Assembly (NCBI GenBank): GCA_963831105.1
Contig: CAWHOS010000003.1
Location: forward strand, 124,001-188,000
Origin: DATFQI01 sp963831105
GTDB lineage: Bacteria; Actinomycetota; Thermoleophilia; Solirubrobacterales; Solirubrobacteraceae
Direction: 5' to 3'
DNA length: 64,000 bases
Part shown: piece by piece, positions 9,623 through 18,829 of the stretch
Layout of the letters: every line of letters begins with the position of its first letter
Numbering within the stretch: position 1 is the stretch's first letter
The notes under the pieces: model-generated
What the model was told of the DNA's origin: nothing
The model's input: the letters and a program-made list of their open reading frames with translations, nothing else
The model's database searches: none
Translations under genes and position numbers: made by a program

Positions 9623-10477
9623 GCGCTCGCGCGCGCCGGCGACGATCGCCTCGGCGAGGCGGTCGAGGCTCGCCGTGCGCAGGCGCCAGCGCTGGAGGTA
9701 CAGCTGCACGTCGCGCTCCGCCCCCGGCTCGAGCTCGACGAGCTCCGGCCCGTCGGGGCGCTGCAGGTCGGCGACCATCCCCCAGCCGAGCCCGAGCCCG
9801 ATCGCGCGCACGAAGTCCGTCGAGGACGGGACCATCGTCTGCGGCGGGCTCGCGCCGCGCGCGTGGGCGGCCAGGAAGTCGTGCTGGAGCGAGTCGTCGC
9901 GGTCGAAGACCATCATCGGCGCGACGGCGAGCGCCTCGCGCTTCGGGCCGCCGGGGAACCAGCGCTCCGCGAACGCGGGCGCGGCCATCGGCCGGTAGCG
10001 CATCGCGCCCAACCGCGTGACCGTGCAGCCCGCGACGGGCTCGGGGAAGACGGTGATCGCGGCGACGACCAGGCCGCTCTTGAGCAGCCGCGCGGTGTTG
10101 ATCTCGTCCTCGCGGTGGCACTCGACGGCGACCACGCCCGCCAGCGGCGCGATCGCGGGCAGGAACCACGTGGCCATCGAGTCCGCGTTGACGGCGACCC
10201 CGAGCCGCGGCGGCGCCGCCTCGCCGGCCAGCTCGGCGGTCGTGTCGGCGGCCAGCAGCTCGACCTGGCGGGCGAGCCGCAGCACCGCCTCGCCTGCTTC
10301 CGTCGCCCGCGCGGGCCGGCTGCGCACGAGCAGGACCTGCCCTGCGGTCGTCTCCAGCGCCTTCAGCCGCTGGCTGATCGCCGACGGCGTCACGTGCAGC
10401 GCGCTCGCGGCCGCGTCGAGCGTGCCGTGCTCGACCACGGCCTTCAGCGTGCGGAGCTGGTCCAGGTCGAGCTGCAT
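9611..10477 (-). CDS. lysG: LysR-family regulator, LysG/ArgP type
   Basis: 288 residues. The N-terminal winged HTH (LRTLKAVVEHGTLDAAASAL, TPSAISQRLKALE) and substrate domain match the ArgP/LysG subgroup, which senses lysine or arginine and activates a divergent LysE-type exporter. The exporter gene is exactly divergent here, which supports the call. Start ATG 10477; a GTG at 10486 would add three residues. Directly repeated ATCTGAAG octamers 20 bp apart overlap this start and lie in the shared promoter region. Confidence 0.88.
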
Positions 10478-10503
10478 CTGAAGCACAGCTTACGTATCTG
10501 AAG
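10476..10503. promoter_or_regulatory. Direct repeat ATCTGAAG, likely LysG binding region
   Basis: Two perfect copies of ATCTGAAG (10476-10483, 10496-10503) are spaced 20 bp, two helical turns, in the divergent lysG-lysE promoter region. LysR proteins bind such phased sites. The repeats are seen; binding is inferred. Confidence 0.5.
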
Positions 10504-10550
10504 AATCCTGAGCTGGAGTTCTGCGATCGCGCGTGGCGATGGTGAGGCGC

Positions 10551-11141
10551 ATGGACCTCGTCGCGCTGCTCTCCGGCCTCGGCTTCGGCCTCTCGCTGAT
10601 CGTCGCGATCGGCGCCCAGAACGCGTTCGTGCTGCGGCAGGGACTGCGCGGCGAGCGGGTGGGCCTGGTCGTCGCCGTCTGCGCGGTCTCCGACGCCGCG
10701 CTGATCGCGCTCGGCGTGGCCGGCGCGGGCGCGCTGGTGCAGGGCACGCCGGAGCTCGCCGACGCCGCGCGGATCGGGGGCGCCGCCTTCCTGCTGGGCT
10801 ACGCCGCGCTCGCCGCCCGCCGCGCCTGGCGGCCCGGCGCGCTGCACGCCGCCCCGGCCGGCGGCGGCTCCGTCCTGCTCACCGTGCTCGCGCTCACCTG
10901 GCTCAACCCGCACGTGTACCTGGACACGGTCGTGCTGCTCGGCTCCGTCGCCGCCGCCCACGGCGACGCGCGCTGGTCGTTCGGGCTCGGCGCGGTGTGC
11001 GGCTCCGTGCTGTGGTTCGCCGGCCTCGGCTACGGCGCGAGGCTGCTGCGCAAGCCGTTCGCGAGGCCCAGCGCGTGGCGCGCGCTCGACGGCGCGGTGG
11101 CGCTGGTCATGGGCGCTATCGGCCTGTCGCTGGTGGTCTGA
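10551..11141 (+). CDS. lysE: LysE/ArgO-family amino acid exporter
   Basis: 196 residues with about six membrane segments, matching the basic amino acid exporter family: GFGLSLIVAIGAQNAFVLRQ at the N-terminus and ALTWLNPHVYLDTVVLLGS in the middle are its hallmarks. It exports lysine and/or arginine driven by the proton motive force. Start at ATG 10551, where similarity begins (MDLVALLSGLGFGLSLI). Divergent from its probable activator. The stop overlaps the PPK2 gene end by 26 bases. Confidence 0.93.
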   Translation: MDLVALLSGLGFGLSLIVAIGAQNAFVLRQGLRGERVGLVVAVCAVSDAALIALGVAGAGALVQGTPELADAARIGGAAFLLGYAALAARRAWRPGALHAAPAGGGSVLLTVLALTWLNPHVYLDTVVLLGSVAAAHGDARWSFGLGAVCGSVLWFAGLGYGARLLRKPFARPSAWRALDGAVALVMGAIGLSLVV

Positions 11142-11979
11142 GCTTCTCGACCGCCTCGACCATCGCCGCCCGGTCGTCCCCGGTCGGCTGCGGGAACCGC
11201 GGGTCCATGTCCTCGAGGTGGTGGACGAGGATCGCCGCCACGGCGAGCCGCATGAACCACTTGTGGTCGGCCGGGATCACGTACCACGGGGCGTGCGCGG
11301 TGCTCGTGGCCTTCAGCGCCGCCTCGAAGGCAGCCTGGTAGTCGTCCCAGCGCTCGCGCTCCTCGACGTCGGCGGGCGAGAACTTCCAGTTCTTGGCCGG
11401 GTCGTCGGCGCGCGCCAGCAGCCGCTCGCGCTGCTCCTCCCGCGAGACGTGCAGGAAGAACTTCACGACGCGGGTGCCGCTGCGGTGCAGGTGGCGCTCC
11501 CACGTGGTGATGTCCTCGTAGCGCTCCTTCCACAGCCCGCGCGACGGCTCGACCGCCTGCGCGGCGAGGTACTCGGGGTGCACCCGCACCACGATCACCT
11601 CCTCGTAGTGCGAGCGGTTGAAGATCCCGATCTCGCCCCGCGCGGGCAGCGCGAGCTGGCAGCGCCACAGCCAGTCGTGGTCGAGCTCGATGCTCGTCGG
11701 CTGCTTGAAGGAGGTGACGTGCACGCCCTGCGGGTTGAGCCCGCCCATCACGTGCTCGATCGTGCTGTCCTTGCCCGCGGCGTCCATCGCCTGGAAGACG
11801 ACGAGCAGCGCGCGGCGGCCCTCGGCGTAAAGGCGCTCCTGCAGCTCGTCGAGCCGCGCGAGGTCCTCGTCGAGGCGACCGGCGGACGACTTCTTCTTGA
11901 AGCCCGCCGTGTCGCCGGTGTCGTGCGCGCCCAGCCCGAAGCCCCTCGGCCGGACGCGGTAGCGATCCTCGAGGTCCAT
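11116..11979 (-). CDS. Polyphosphate kinase 2 family protein (polyP:nucleotide phosphotransferase)
   Basis: 287 residues, PPK2 one-domain class. Walker A is FQAMDAAGKDSTIEHVM, the lid has FNRSHYEEV, followed by KNWKFSPADVEERERWDDY and APWYVIPADHKWF. PPK2 enzymes transfer phosphate from polyphosphate to nucleoside mono- or diphosphates, regenerating ATP or GTP; the substrate class is not decided here. The ATG directly abuts the stop of the cupredoxin gene, so the two are translationally linked. Confidence 0.93.
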   Translation of the reverse strand: MDLEDRYRVRPRGFGLGAHDTGDTAGFKKKSSAGRLDEDLARLDELQERLYAEGRRALLVVFQAMDAAGKDSTIEHVMGGLNPQGVHVTSFKQPTSIELDHDWLWRCQLALPARGEIGIFNRSHYEEVIVVRVHPEYLAAQAVEPSRGLWKERYEDITTWERHLHRSGTRVVKFFLHVSREEQRERLLARADDPAKNWKFSPADVEERERWDDYQAAFEAALKATSTAHAPWYVIPADHKWFMRLAVAAILVHHLEDMDPRFPQPTGDDRAAMVEAVEKLRPPATGR

Positions 11980-13051
11980 CTACTCGACTTTGATGGTGCC
12001 CTGCATCCCCGGGTGGATCGTGCACTCGTACAGGTAGCTGCCGGGGTTGGTGAACGTCACGCTCACGCTGCTCGGCGGCGGGGTCTGCGGATTGGAGTCC
12101 ATGATCCCCGTGTTGAAGAAGCCGTCGCCGTGGTTGCCGCCCGTGTACGGCGGCAGCACGGCGTCCGACGGCAGGAACATCAGCGGGTTGAACTGCAGCC
12201 GCGGCGGCCCGCTCGGCTGCGGCTGCGCGAGCACCAGGTCCGGCGACGGCTGCGGCCCGAAGGTCATCGTGTGGATCTCCGACTTCGAGGCGATCGAGAA
12301 GCGCACGGCCTCGCCCGGCCTTGATCGTGCGGCTCGCGGGGAAGAACCGGAACCACGCCACGTTGCCCTTGTCGTTGCCGGCGACCACGTTGTTGCCCTT
12401 GGGGCGCAGCTTGGCGAGCCGCTTGGACGCCTTGACGGCCTTCGCGAACTCGGCGATGCGGGCACGGCGGTCCGCCTTCGCCGACGGGATCTTCGCCGAC
12501 TTCGGCAGCACCTTCACGGTGCCGTCCATCCCGGGATGGACGAGGCAGAGGTACTTGTAGCTGCCCTTCTTCGTGAACTTCAGCTTGTACGGGGCGAACG
12601 CCGGAGCCGAGAGGCCGGAGTTGCGATAGCCGGACCCGTTCGTCGACGACCCGCCCTGCGGGAAGGCGTGGTCGGGCGGGATCAGCAGGCTCGGCTGGCC
12701 GTTGAACCAGAACGGTGCGCCCGTCGAGTCGCTGAAGCCGGTGTACGGGTTCGCGGGATCGGCCTGCTCGAGCGGCGGGCGCGACTGGCCCGGCGCGAGG
12801 AAGGTGACGGTGTGCACGACCCGCTTGCTGAACTCCCAGCGCACCGAGTCGCCGACGCGGATCGTGACGTTGCGGCGGAAGAACCCGTTGAGGTCGAGGG
12901 CGGCCGGGAACTTCACCGAGCCGGCCTGCGACGCCTTCGGCGGCGGGCCGCCGGCGAACACGACCTTGGTCTTGGCCGGCGCTGCTGCCGCCGTCCAGGC
13001 GGCGGCCACCGTTGCGATCACCAGAGCAGCCAGGCACCGTCTCACCGACAT
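11980..13051 (-). CDS. Secreted two-domain cupredoxin (plastocyanin-like), one frameshift
   Basis: About 356 residues. A signal peptide (hydrophobic 8-24) is followed by two cupredoxin domains, each ending with the copper site: KYLCLVHPGMDGTVKV in the first and YECTIHPGMQGTIKVE at the C-terminus. The first histidine ligand of each is in KRVVHTVTF and KSEIHTMTF. The frame changes near 12315; removal of one G joins KAG to EAVRFSIAS. A GAGGAGGGA ribosome site precedes ATG 13051. It likely binds type-1 copper in the envelope and carries electrons, or binds copper. Confidence 0.85.
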
Positions 13052-13124
13052 GGTCCCTCCTCCGAGCGTTTGCGCGACGCTAACAGGGCCGCCTGGGCGG
13101 GTCCAGGCCTCGTAGTCTCAGGCC

Positions 13125-13568
13125 ATGCCGACGCCCGAGGAGATGCTCGCCGTCGCCCTGGAGGAGGCCCGCGCCGGCTACGCGGAGGGCGGCGTCCCGA
13201 TCGGCGCGGCGCTGTTCGGGCCGGACGGCTCGGTCTGGGGCCGCGGCCACAACCGCCGCGTCCAGGACGGCGACGCGTCCTCCCACGGCGAGACCGACGC
13301 GTTCCGCCGCGCCGGGCGGCGACCGGGCTACCGCGGCACGACGATGGTCACCACGCTCGCGCCCTGCTGGTATTGCAGCGGCCTGATCCGCCAGTTCGCG
13401 ATCCCGCGCGTGATCGTCGGCGAGTCACGCACCTTCCAGGGCGGGATCGACTGGCTACGCGAGCTCGGAGTCGAGATCATCGACCTCGACTCGAACGAAT
13501 GCGCGGACCTGCTGGGCCGGTTCATCGCCGAGCGGCCGGAGGTCTGGAACGAGGACATCGGAGTCTGA
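13125..13568 (+). CDS. Cytosine deaminase, yeast Fcy1-like
   Basis: 147 residues of the CDA/deaminase fold. Zinc site: SHGETDAFRR (His and catalytic Glu) and TLAPCWYCSGLI (two Cys). The C-terminal half, IPRVIVGESRTFQGG to FIAERPEVWNEDIGV, closely follows the Fcy1 type, including the FI-ERP-W-EDIG ending, which favours cytosine over guanine or tRNA adenosine as substrate. It would deaminate cytosine to uracil in pyrimidine salvage. The methyltransferase gene starts three bases after its stop. Confidence 0.88.
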   Translation: MPTPEEMLAVALEEARAGYAEGGVPIGAALFGPDGSVWGRGHNRRVQDGDASSHGETDAFRRAGRRPGYRGTTMVTTLAPCWYCSGLIRQFAIPRVIVGESRTFQGGIDWLRELGVEIIDLDSNECADLLGRFIAERPEVWNEDIGV

Positions 13569-13571
13569 GCC

Positions 13572-14189
13572 ATGAACGCCTACGAGAAGCACGTCCTGCC
13601 GCGGATCATCGACGTCGCGTGCAACATGAAGGTCGCCCGCGAGCAGCGCGAGCGCGTCTGCACGGGGCTGTCCGGCGAGATCGTCGAGATCGGCTTCGGC
13701 TCGGGGCTGAACGTGCCGTACTACCCCGGCACGGTGACGCGGGTCGCGGCGGTCGAGCCCGCCGACACGGGCTGGAAGCTGGCCCAGAAGCGCCTGCAGG
13801 AGGCGACCGTCCCGGTCGAGCGCTCCGGCCTCGACGGCCAGTCGCTCCCGTTCGCCGACGACAGCTTCGACGCCGCGCTGTCCACCTGGACGATGTGCAC
13901 GATCCCCGACATCGACGCCGCCCTGCGCGAGCTGCGCCGCGTCCTCAAGCCGGGCGGCAGCCTGCACTTCGTCGAGCACGGCCTCGCCCCGGACGAGAAG
14001 GTCCGCGCCTGGCAGCACCGCCTCAACCCGATCCAGAATCGCTTGTTCGGCGGCTGCAACCTCAACCGGCCGACGATCGACCTGCTGCGCGGGGCCGGCT
14101 TCGAGATCGTGCAAGCCGACTCGTACTACGAGAAGGGCTCGCCGAAGACGCTCGGGGCGAACACGCTCGGCGTGGCGCGCTCCGCCTAG
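13572..14189 (+). CDS. Class I SAM-dependent methyltransferase (UbiE/phospholipid methyltransferase-like)
   Basis: 205 residues. The SAM-binding motif is GEIVEIGFGSGLNVPYYPG, with motif II around VAAVEPADTG and post-I LPFADDSFDAALSTWTMCTI, then LKPGGSLHFVEHGLAPDE. This matches the class often annotated phosphatidylethanolamine methyltransferase-like. The acceptor is not readable. Directly after the deaminase gene, probably the same transcript. Stop shares CTAG with the convergent response regulator. Confidence 0.88.
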   Translation: MNAYEKHVLPRIIDVACNMKVAREQRERVCTGLSGEIVEIGFGSGLNVPYYPGTVTRVAAVEPADTGWKLAQKRLQEATVPVERSGLDGQSLPFADDSFDAALSTWTMCTIPDIDAALRELRRVLKPGGSLHFVEHGLAPDEKVRAWQHRLNPIQNRLFGGCNLNRPTIDLLRGAGFEIVQADSYYEKGSPKTLGANTLGVARSA

Positions 14190-14833
14190 GAGTCGAGGAA
14201 GGTCAGCACGGCCAGCACGCGCCGGTGGTCGTCCGCGCTCGCCGGGATCCGCAGCTTGCCCATCACGTTGCCGACGTGCTTCTCGACCGTGTGCTCGGCG
14301 ATCACGAGCTCCTCCGCGATCGCGCGGTTCGTGCGGCCCTCGGCCATCAGGGCCAGCACCTCGCGCTCGCGGTCGGTGAGCTCCTCGAGCGGGTCGCGGC
14401 CGCGGCGCGGGCGCCCGACGAGCTGGCCCACGACCGAGGGGTCGAGCACCGACCCACCGGCCGCGACGCGCCGTACCCCGTCGGCGAGGGTCTCGAGGTC
14501 CGACACCCGGTCCTTGAGCATGTAGCCGACTCCCTCCGTCCCGGTCTCCAGCAGCTCGAACGCGTAGCTCGGGCGGGCGAACTGGGAGAGCACGAGGATC
14601 CCGACCTCCGGGGCGCGCTCGCGGATGGCGCGGGCGGCGCGCAGGCCCTCGTCGGTGTGCGTCGGCGGCATGCGGATGTCGACGATCGCCACGTCCGGAC
14701 GCAGCTCCTCGACGAGCGCGAGCAGCTCGTCGCCGTCGGCGGCGAGGCCCACCACGTCGAAGCCGGCCTCCGCGAGCAGCCGCGCGAGGCCCTCGCGCAG
14801 GAGCATCGAGTCGTCGGCGAGGATCACCCGCAT
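14186..14833 (-). CDS. NarL/LuxR-type response regulator
   Basis: 215 residues. Receiver domain 1-125: acidic pocket ILADDSMLLREGLARLL, phosphoacceptor Asp in VAIVDIRMPP, conserved Lys in YMLKDRVSDLE. C-terminal LuxR HTH at about 145-205: LTDREREVLALMAEGRTNRAI and EKHVGNVMGKL. ATG overlaps the kinase stop, so kinase and regulator form a coupled pair. Confidence 0.94.
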   Translation of the reverse strand: MRVILADDSMLLREGLARLLAEAGFDVVGLAADGDELLALVEELRPDVAIVDIRMPPTHTDEGLRAARAIRERAPEVGILVLSQFARPSYAFELLETGTEGVGYMLKDRVSDLETLADGVRRVAAGGSVLDPSVVGQLVGRPRRGRDPLEELTDREREVLALMAEGRTNRAIAEELVIAEHTVEKHVGNVMGKLRIPASADDHRRVLAVLTFLDS

Positions 14834-16564
14834 GGGATCTCCGCCTGGACGACGGTCCCGCGACCCTCGGGGCTCTCGACGCGAAGCTTCCCGCCGAGCG
14901 CATCGACGCGGTCGGCCAGGCCGCGCAGCCCGGAGCCCCGAGTGGAGTCCGCGCCGCCGGCGCCGTCGTCGGCGACCTCCACGACCGCGCGCCCGTCGGC
15001 GCGCCGCACCCGGATGCGCACGGCCGTCGCGCCGGCGTGCTTGGCGACGTTGGTCAGCGCCTCCGACACGACGAAGTAGGCGGCCGCCTCGACGCGGTCG
15101 GGCAGGCGCTCGGTCGAGCGCGACGTCCAGGTCGAGCGGCAGCCGGGCGCCGTAGGCGAGTTCCTCGAGCGCGGCGCGCAGGCCCCGCTCCGTGAGGATG
15201 CCGGGGTGGATGCCCTCGGAGAGCTCGCGCAGCTCGGTGAGCGCGTCGGCGAGCTGGCCGCGGGCCTGCTCGACCAGGGGCCTGACGGCCGCCGGGTCGC
15301 GCTCGAAGCGGGAGTCGGCGAGCCCGAGCGTCATCGCGACGGAGACGAGGCGCTGCTGGGTCCCGTCGTGCAGATCGCGCTCGATCCGGCGGCGCTCCAC
15401 CTGCGCGGCCTCGACGATCCGGACACGCGAGGCCTGCAGCTCCTCCAGCCGGGCGCGCAGCTCGGCTTGGAGGCGCTCGTTCTCGAGCGCGAGCCCGGCC
15501 GCGGCACCGGCCGAGGCGACCAGCTCGGGGTCGTCGCCGAGCGCCGGGTCGTGCACGAGCGCGGCGATCCGGCGCCCGTCGCGCTCGACCTCCGTCACCG
15601 ACCGGTCCTCCGGGAGCGCGACGGTGCGCCCTTCGGCGTCGACGTAGCGGTCGCCGAGCGGGTACACGACCGCGAGTGTCGGATCGCGAAGCGCCCGGGC
15701 GAGCGCGTCCCGCAGCGTGCCGGGCTCGACCTGCTCGCGGAGGTCGACCAGCAGGTCCGCGACCGCGCCGCGGGCGAGCCGCGCGCGCAGCAGCCCGGCG
15801 AGGAACGCGACCGGCACCGCGGCCAGGGCGAGCTCGAGCGCCGCGTCGGGCCAGTCGTCGAGCGGCTCGTCGAACAGGTCGTTCAGCGTCCACGGGATCA
15901 GCAGCGCGAAGGCGACCGCCCCCGTCAGCAGGACCGGCGCGATCGCGACGCGGCGGCTCGGCGACGCCGCCCGCCACCGCCGCACCATCATCACGACCAG
16001 CGCGATCGCGAGCGGGGTGGCGAGCGCCTGCTGGACGCGCACGATCGCCTCCGAGAGCGCCGGCGCATCCGCGATCCGGAGGACGTTCTCGGGGCAGTCG
16101 CAGTCCGGCGTGTCGCCGTAGCCGAACAGCATCCAGGCGATCTGCAGCGGCCCCACGATCAGGAGGGCCGTGCCGAGGATCCAGCGCTGCGCGGCGGTCC
16201 GCACCCGGCCATCGGGGAACGTCGTCAAGAGGTAGCCGACGCCGAAGAGGTACGTCGCCTCGAAGAGCTGGCCGAGCGTCCATGGCAGCGGCTCGCGGCT
16301 CCAGGACAGCTCGTGCGCGAACCACGCGAACCCGGTCGCGACCATCACCTTGCCCGTCGGGTTCTCGGGACGGCGCTCCCACGCGACGAGCCCGCTGCCG
16401 GCGAACGACCACCCGACGAGCAGCGACACCGCGATCTCCGCCCCGCCGGCCGGGTCCTCCCCGCCCGCCATCACCGCCGCCGCGCCGATGCCCGCGGCGA
16501 GCGCCGCGAGCACCAGGGCGAGACGGGCGGGGGCGGACGTGATGGGCGAGAGCCTAGGCGGCAT
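14824..16564 (-). CDS. Membrane sensor histidine kinase, HisKA_3 type (one frameshift)
   Basis: About 580 residues. Residues 1-270 hold roughly seven membrane segments, followed by a cytosolic coiled coil (LENERLQAELRARLEELQAS). The HisKA_3 dimerisation domain has ERRRIERDLHDGTQQRLVS with the phosphorylated His. The frame shifts near 15110; removing one G gives LTERLPDRVEAAAYFVVSEAL, joining the HATPase domain (ALTNVAKHAGA, STRGSGLRGLADRVDALGG). It probably senses a membrane or envelope signal and phosphorylates the next gene product. ATG overlaps the end of the MMPL gene by 11 bases, so transporter, kinase and regulator are one operon. Confidence 0.88.
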
Positions 16565-18652
16565 CCGTACGGGGCGCCAGCCGCGTACCGACCCGCGGCA
16601 GCCACCAGTTCGCGCGGCCCAGCAGCGCCATCGCGGCGGGCACGATCACCGAGCGCACGAGCGTCGCGTCGATCAGCACCGCGGCGCCGAGGCCGAACCC
16701 CATCTGCTGGAACATCACGAGCTGGCCGGCGGCGAACCCGGCGAACACCGCGACCATGATCAGCGCCGCCCCGGTGATCAGCCGCGCCGTCGTGCGCACG
16801 CCGAACGCGACGCTCTCGCGCGTGTCCCCGGTCGCCAGCCAGCGCTCGCGGATCCGGCTCAGCAGGAACACGTGGTAGTCCATCGAGAGCCCGAACAGGA
16901 TCGTGAACAGGAACAGCGGCAGCCACGACTCGATCGTGCTGGCAGTCCCCGTGCTGGAACACGAGCACCAGCAGGCCGTAGGCGGCGCCGACGCTCAGCA
17001 GGTTCGTCGCGATCGCGGTCAGCGGGATCACCAGCGAGCGGAACGCGGCCACGAGCACGAGGAAGCTCAACCCGAGCACGAACGCGAACACGAGCGGCGC
17101 CTTGTCGCTGGCGACCTCCGCGAAGTCCATCTCGTCCGCGGTCTGGCCGCCCACCATCACCTCGGCTCCGGATGCGGCTGCGAACGCCTCGGGCACGTAC
17201 CGCTCGCGGAGCTCCGTCACGGCGGCCGTCGCCGCCGGCCCGGCCGGGTCGGCGTCGACCGGGACGGTGACGCGCGTGACCTTGCCGCCGGGGGCCACGG
17301 CCACGGCCGTCTCACCGTAGGCGGGGTCGTCCTCGACCGCCGCCCGCAGCTCCGCCACGGCGGCCGTGAGCTGCGGCGTGCGATCGCCCTTGACGACCAC
17401 CTCCGCCGCGGACGTGCCCTGCGGCCCGAACGCCTCCTCGATCGCGTCATACGCGGCGCGGGTCTGGAAGCTCTCCGGCAACGTCCCCACGCCCGCCGAG
17501 CCGGTGTCGACCGAGGCGTACGGGACCGCCAGCGCGATCAGCACGCCGGCGCCGGCCACGAGGCTCACGGCCGGCTTGCGGAGCGCGACGCCCGCGATGC
17601 GCGACCAGATGCCGCTCTCCGAGCGCCGCCCCGGCATCCGCAGCCGCTCGATCCGGTCGCCCAGGATCGAGAGGGTCGCCGGCAGCAGCGTCAGTGCCGC
17701 GAGCACTGCGACGAGCACGACGGCGATCGCGCCCACCGCGATCGAGCGGAACACCGTGTGCGGCACGAGGAACATGCCGAGCAGCGCGAGCACCACCGTC
17801 GCGCCCGAGAAGAGAACGGCACGGCTCGCTGTGGAGCCGGCCACGGCGATCGCGTCGCCGGGCGCACGCCCGCTCGCCCGCTCCTCGCGGAAGCGCGACA
17901 CCACGAACAGCGAGTAGTCGATCCCGACCGCCAGGCCCATCATCACCAGCACGTTCACCACGACGAAGTTCAGGACGAACGCCTGCCCGATAGCCGCCAC
18001 GCCGGCCAGCGCGACCACGATGCTCGCCACGGCCACGACCACCGGCACGAACGCCGCCACCAGGCCCCGGAACACCACGATCAGCACGAGCAGCGCGAGC
18101 GCCAGCCCGAACAGCTCGCCACGGGCGAGGTCCTCCTCCGCCGCGGCGCTGAAGTCCTCCTCGATCGAGTCCTCGCCGACGATCAGCGTCTCGAACCCGT
18201 CCGCGCCGTCGGCCCGCTCGACCCGCTCGACCACGGGCTCGACGTCAGGCCCGAGCTCGACCAGCAGCAGCGCGCTGTGCCCGTCCCGCGACACGGGTCC
18301 CGGCTCGACGCCGGCGGCGCCGGCGGCGCGCAGGTCGGTCGCGAGCGAGTCCAGCCGCGCCTTGAACCCCGGGTCCCCCGCCGTCATCGCGGCCGACGAC
18401 ACGATCACCGTCTCGTCCACCTCGAACCCGCGGTCGGTCTTGCGCCGGCGGGAAGGCCGCGTGCAGCGTCTGCTCCGCCCGCTGAGCCTCGGGCCGGCCC
18501 GTGAAGTCGTCGTCGGTGGTCAGCGCATCGCCGAGCAGCCCCGCGATCGCCACGGCCGACAGGACGACGACCACCACCCACCCGCCGACCACCGCCCAGC
18601 GGTGCCTGGCACTCACCCTCGCCAACCGCTCCGTGACGTTCTTGATTCCCAT
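16554..18652 (-). CDS. MMPL-family RND transporter, two frameshifts
   Basis: About 700 residues with the MMPL layout: one N-terminal helix (WAVVGGWVVVVVLSAVA), a periplasmic domain, five clustered helices including GLAVGIDYSLFVVSRFREE, a second periplasmic domain and five more with LFGLSMDYHVFLLSRIRERW. Frame changes lie near 18450 and at about 16945, where GGGG instead of GGG breaks QHG-TASTIESWL. MMPL proteins export lipids, siderophores or drugs with proton energy. Placement before a two-component pair suggests envelope-stress control. Confidence 0.88.
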
Positions 18653-18829
18653 CTGATCCTCCGTTCTCGCGGATCGCATCGGATGACCGAGACGCTCGCG
18701 AGAACGGGGGATCGCCACCAGACGGCCAGCAGGACTCCTGGGCTACCGGCTGGCCGGTACTCGCGGGAAAAGCCCCGCTGTCATCGAGCTGACGACACGG
18801 CGGCGACGCGTTCCGGTCTACTCGCATGT

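Noticed and set aside
12047..15079. About 1,000-codon plus-strand open frame
   Set aside because: Runs across cupredoxin, deaminase, methyltransferase and response regulator genes in a shadow frame; low-complexity composition.
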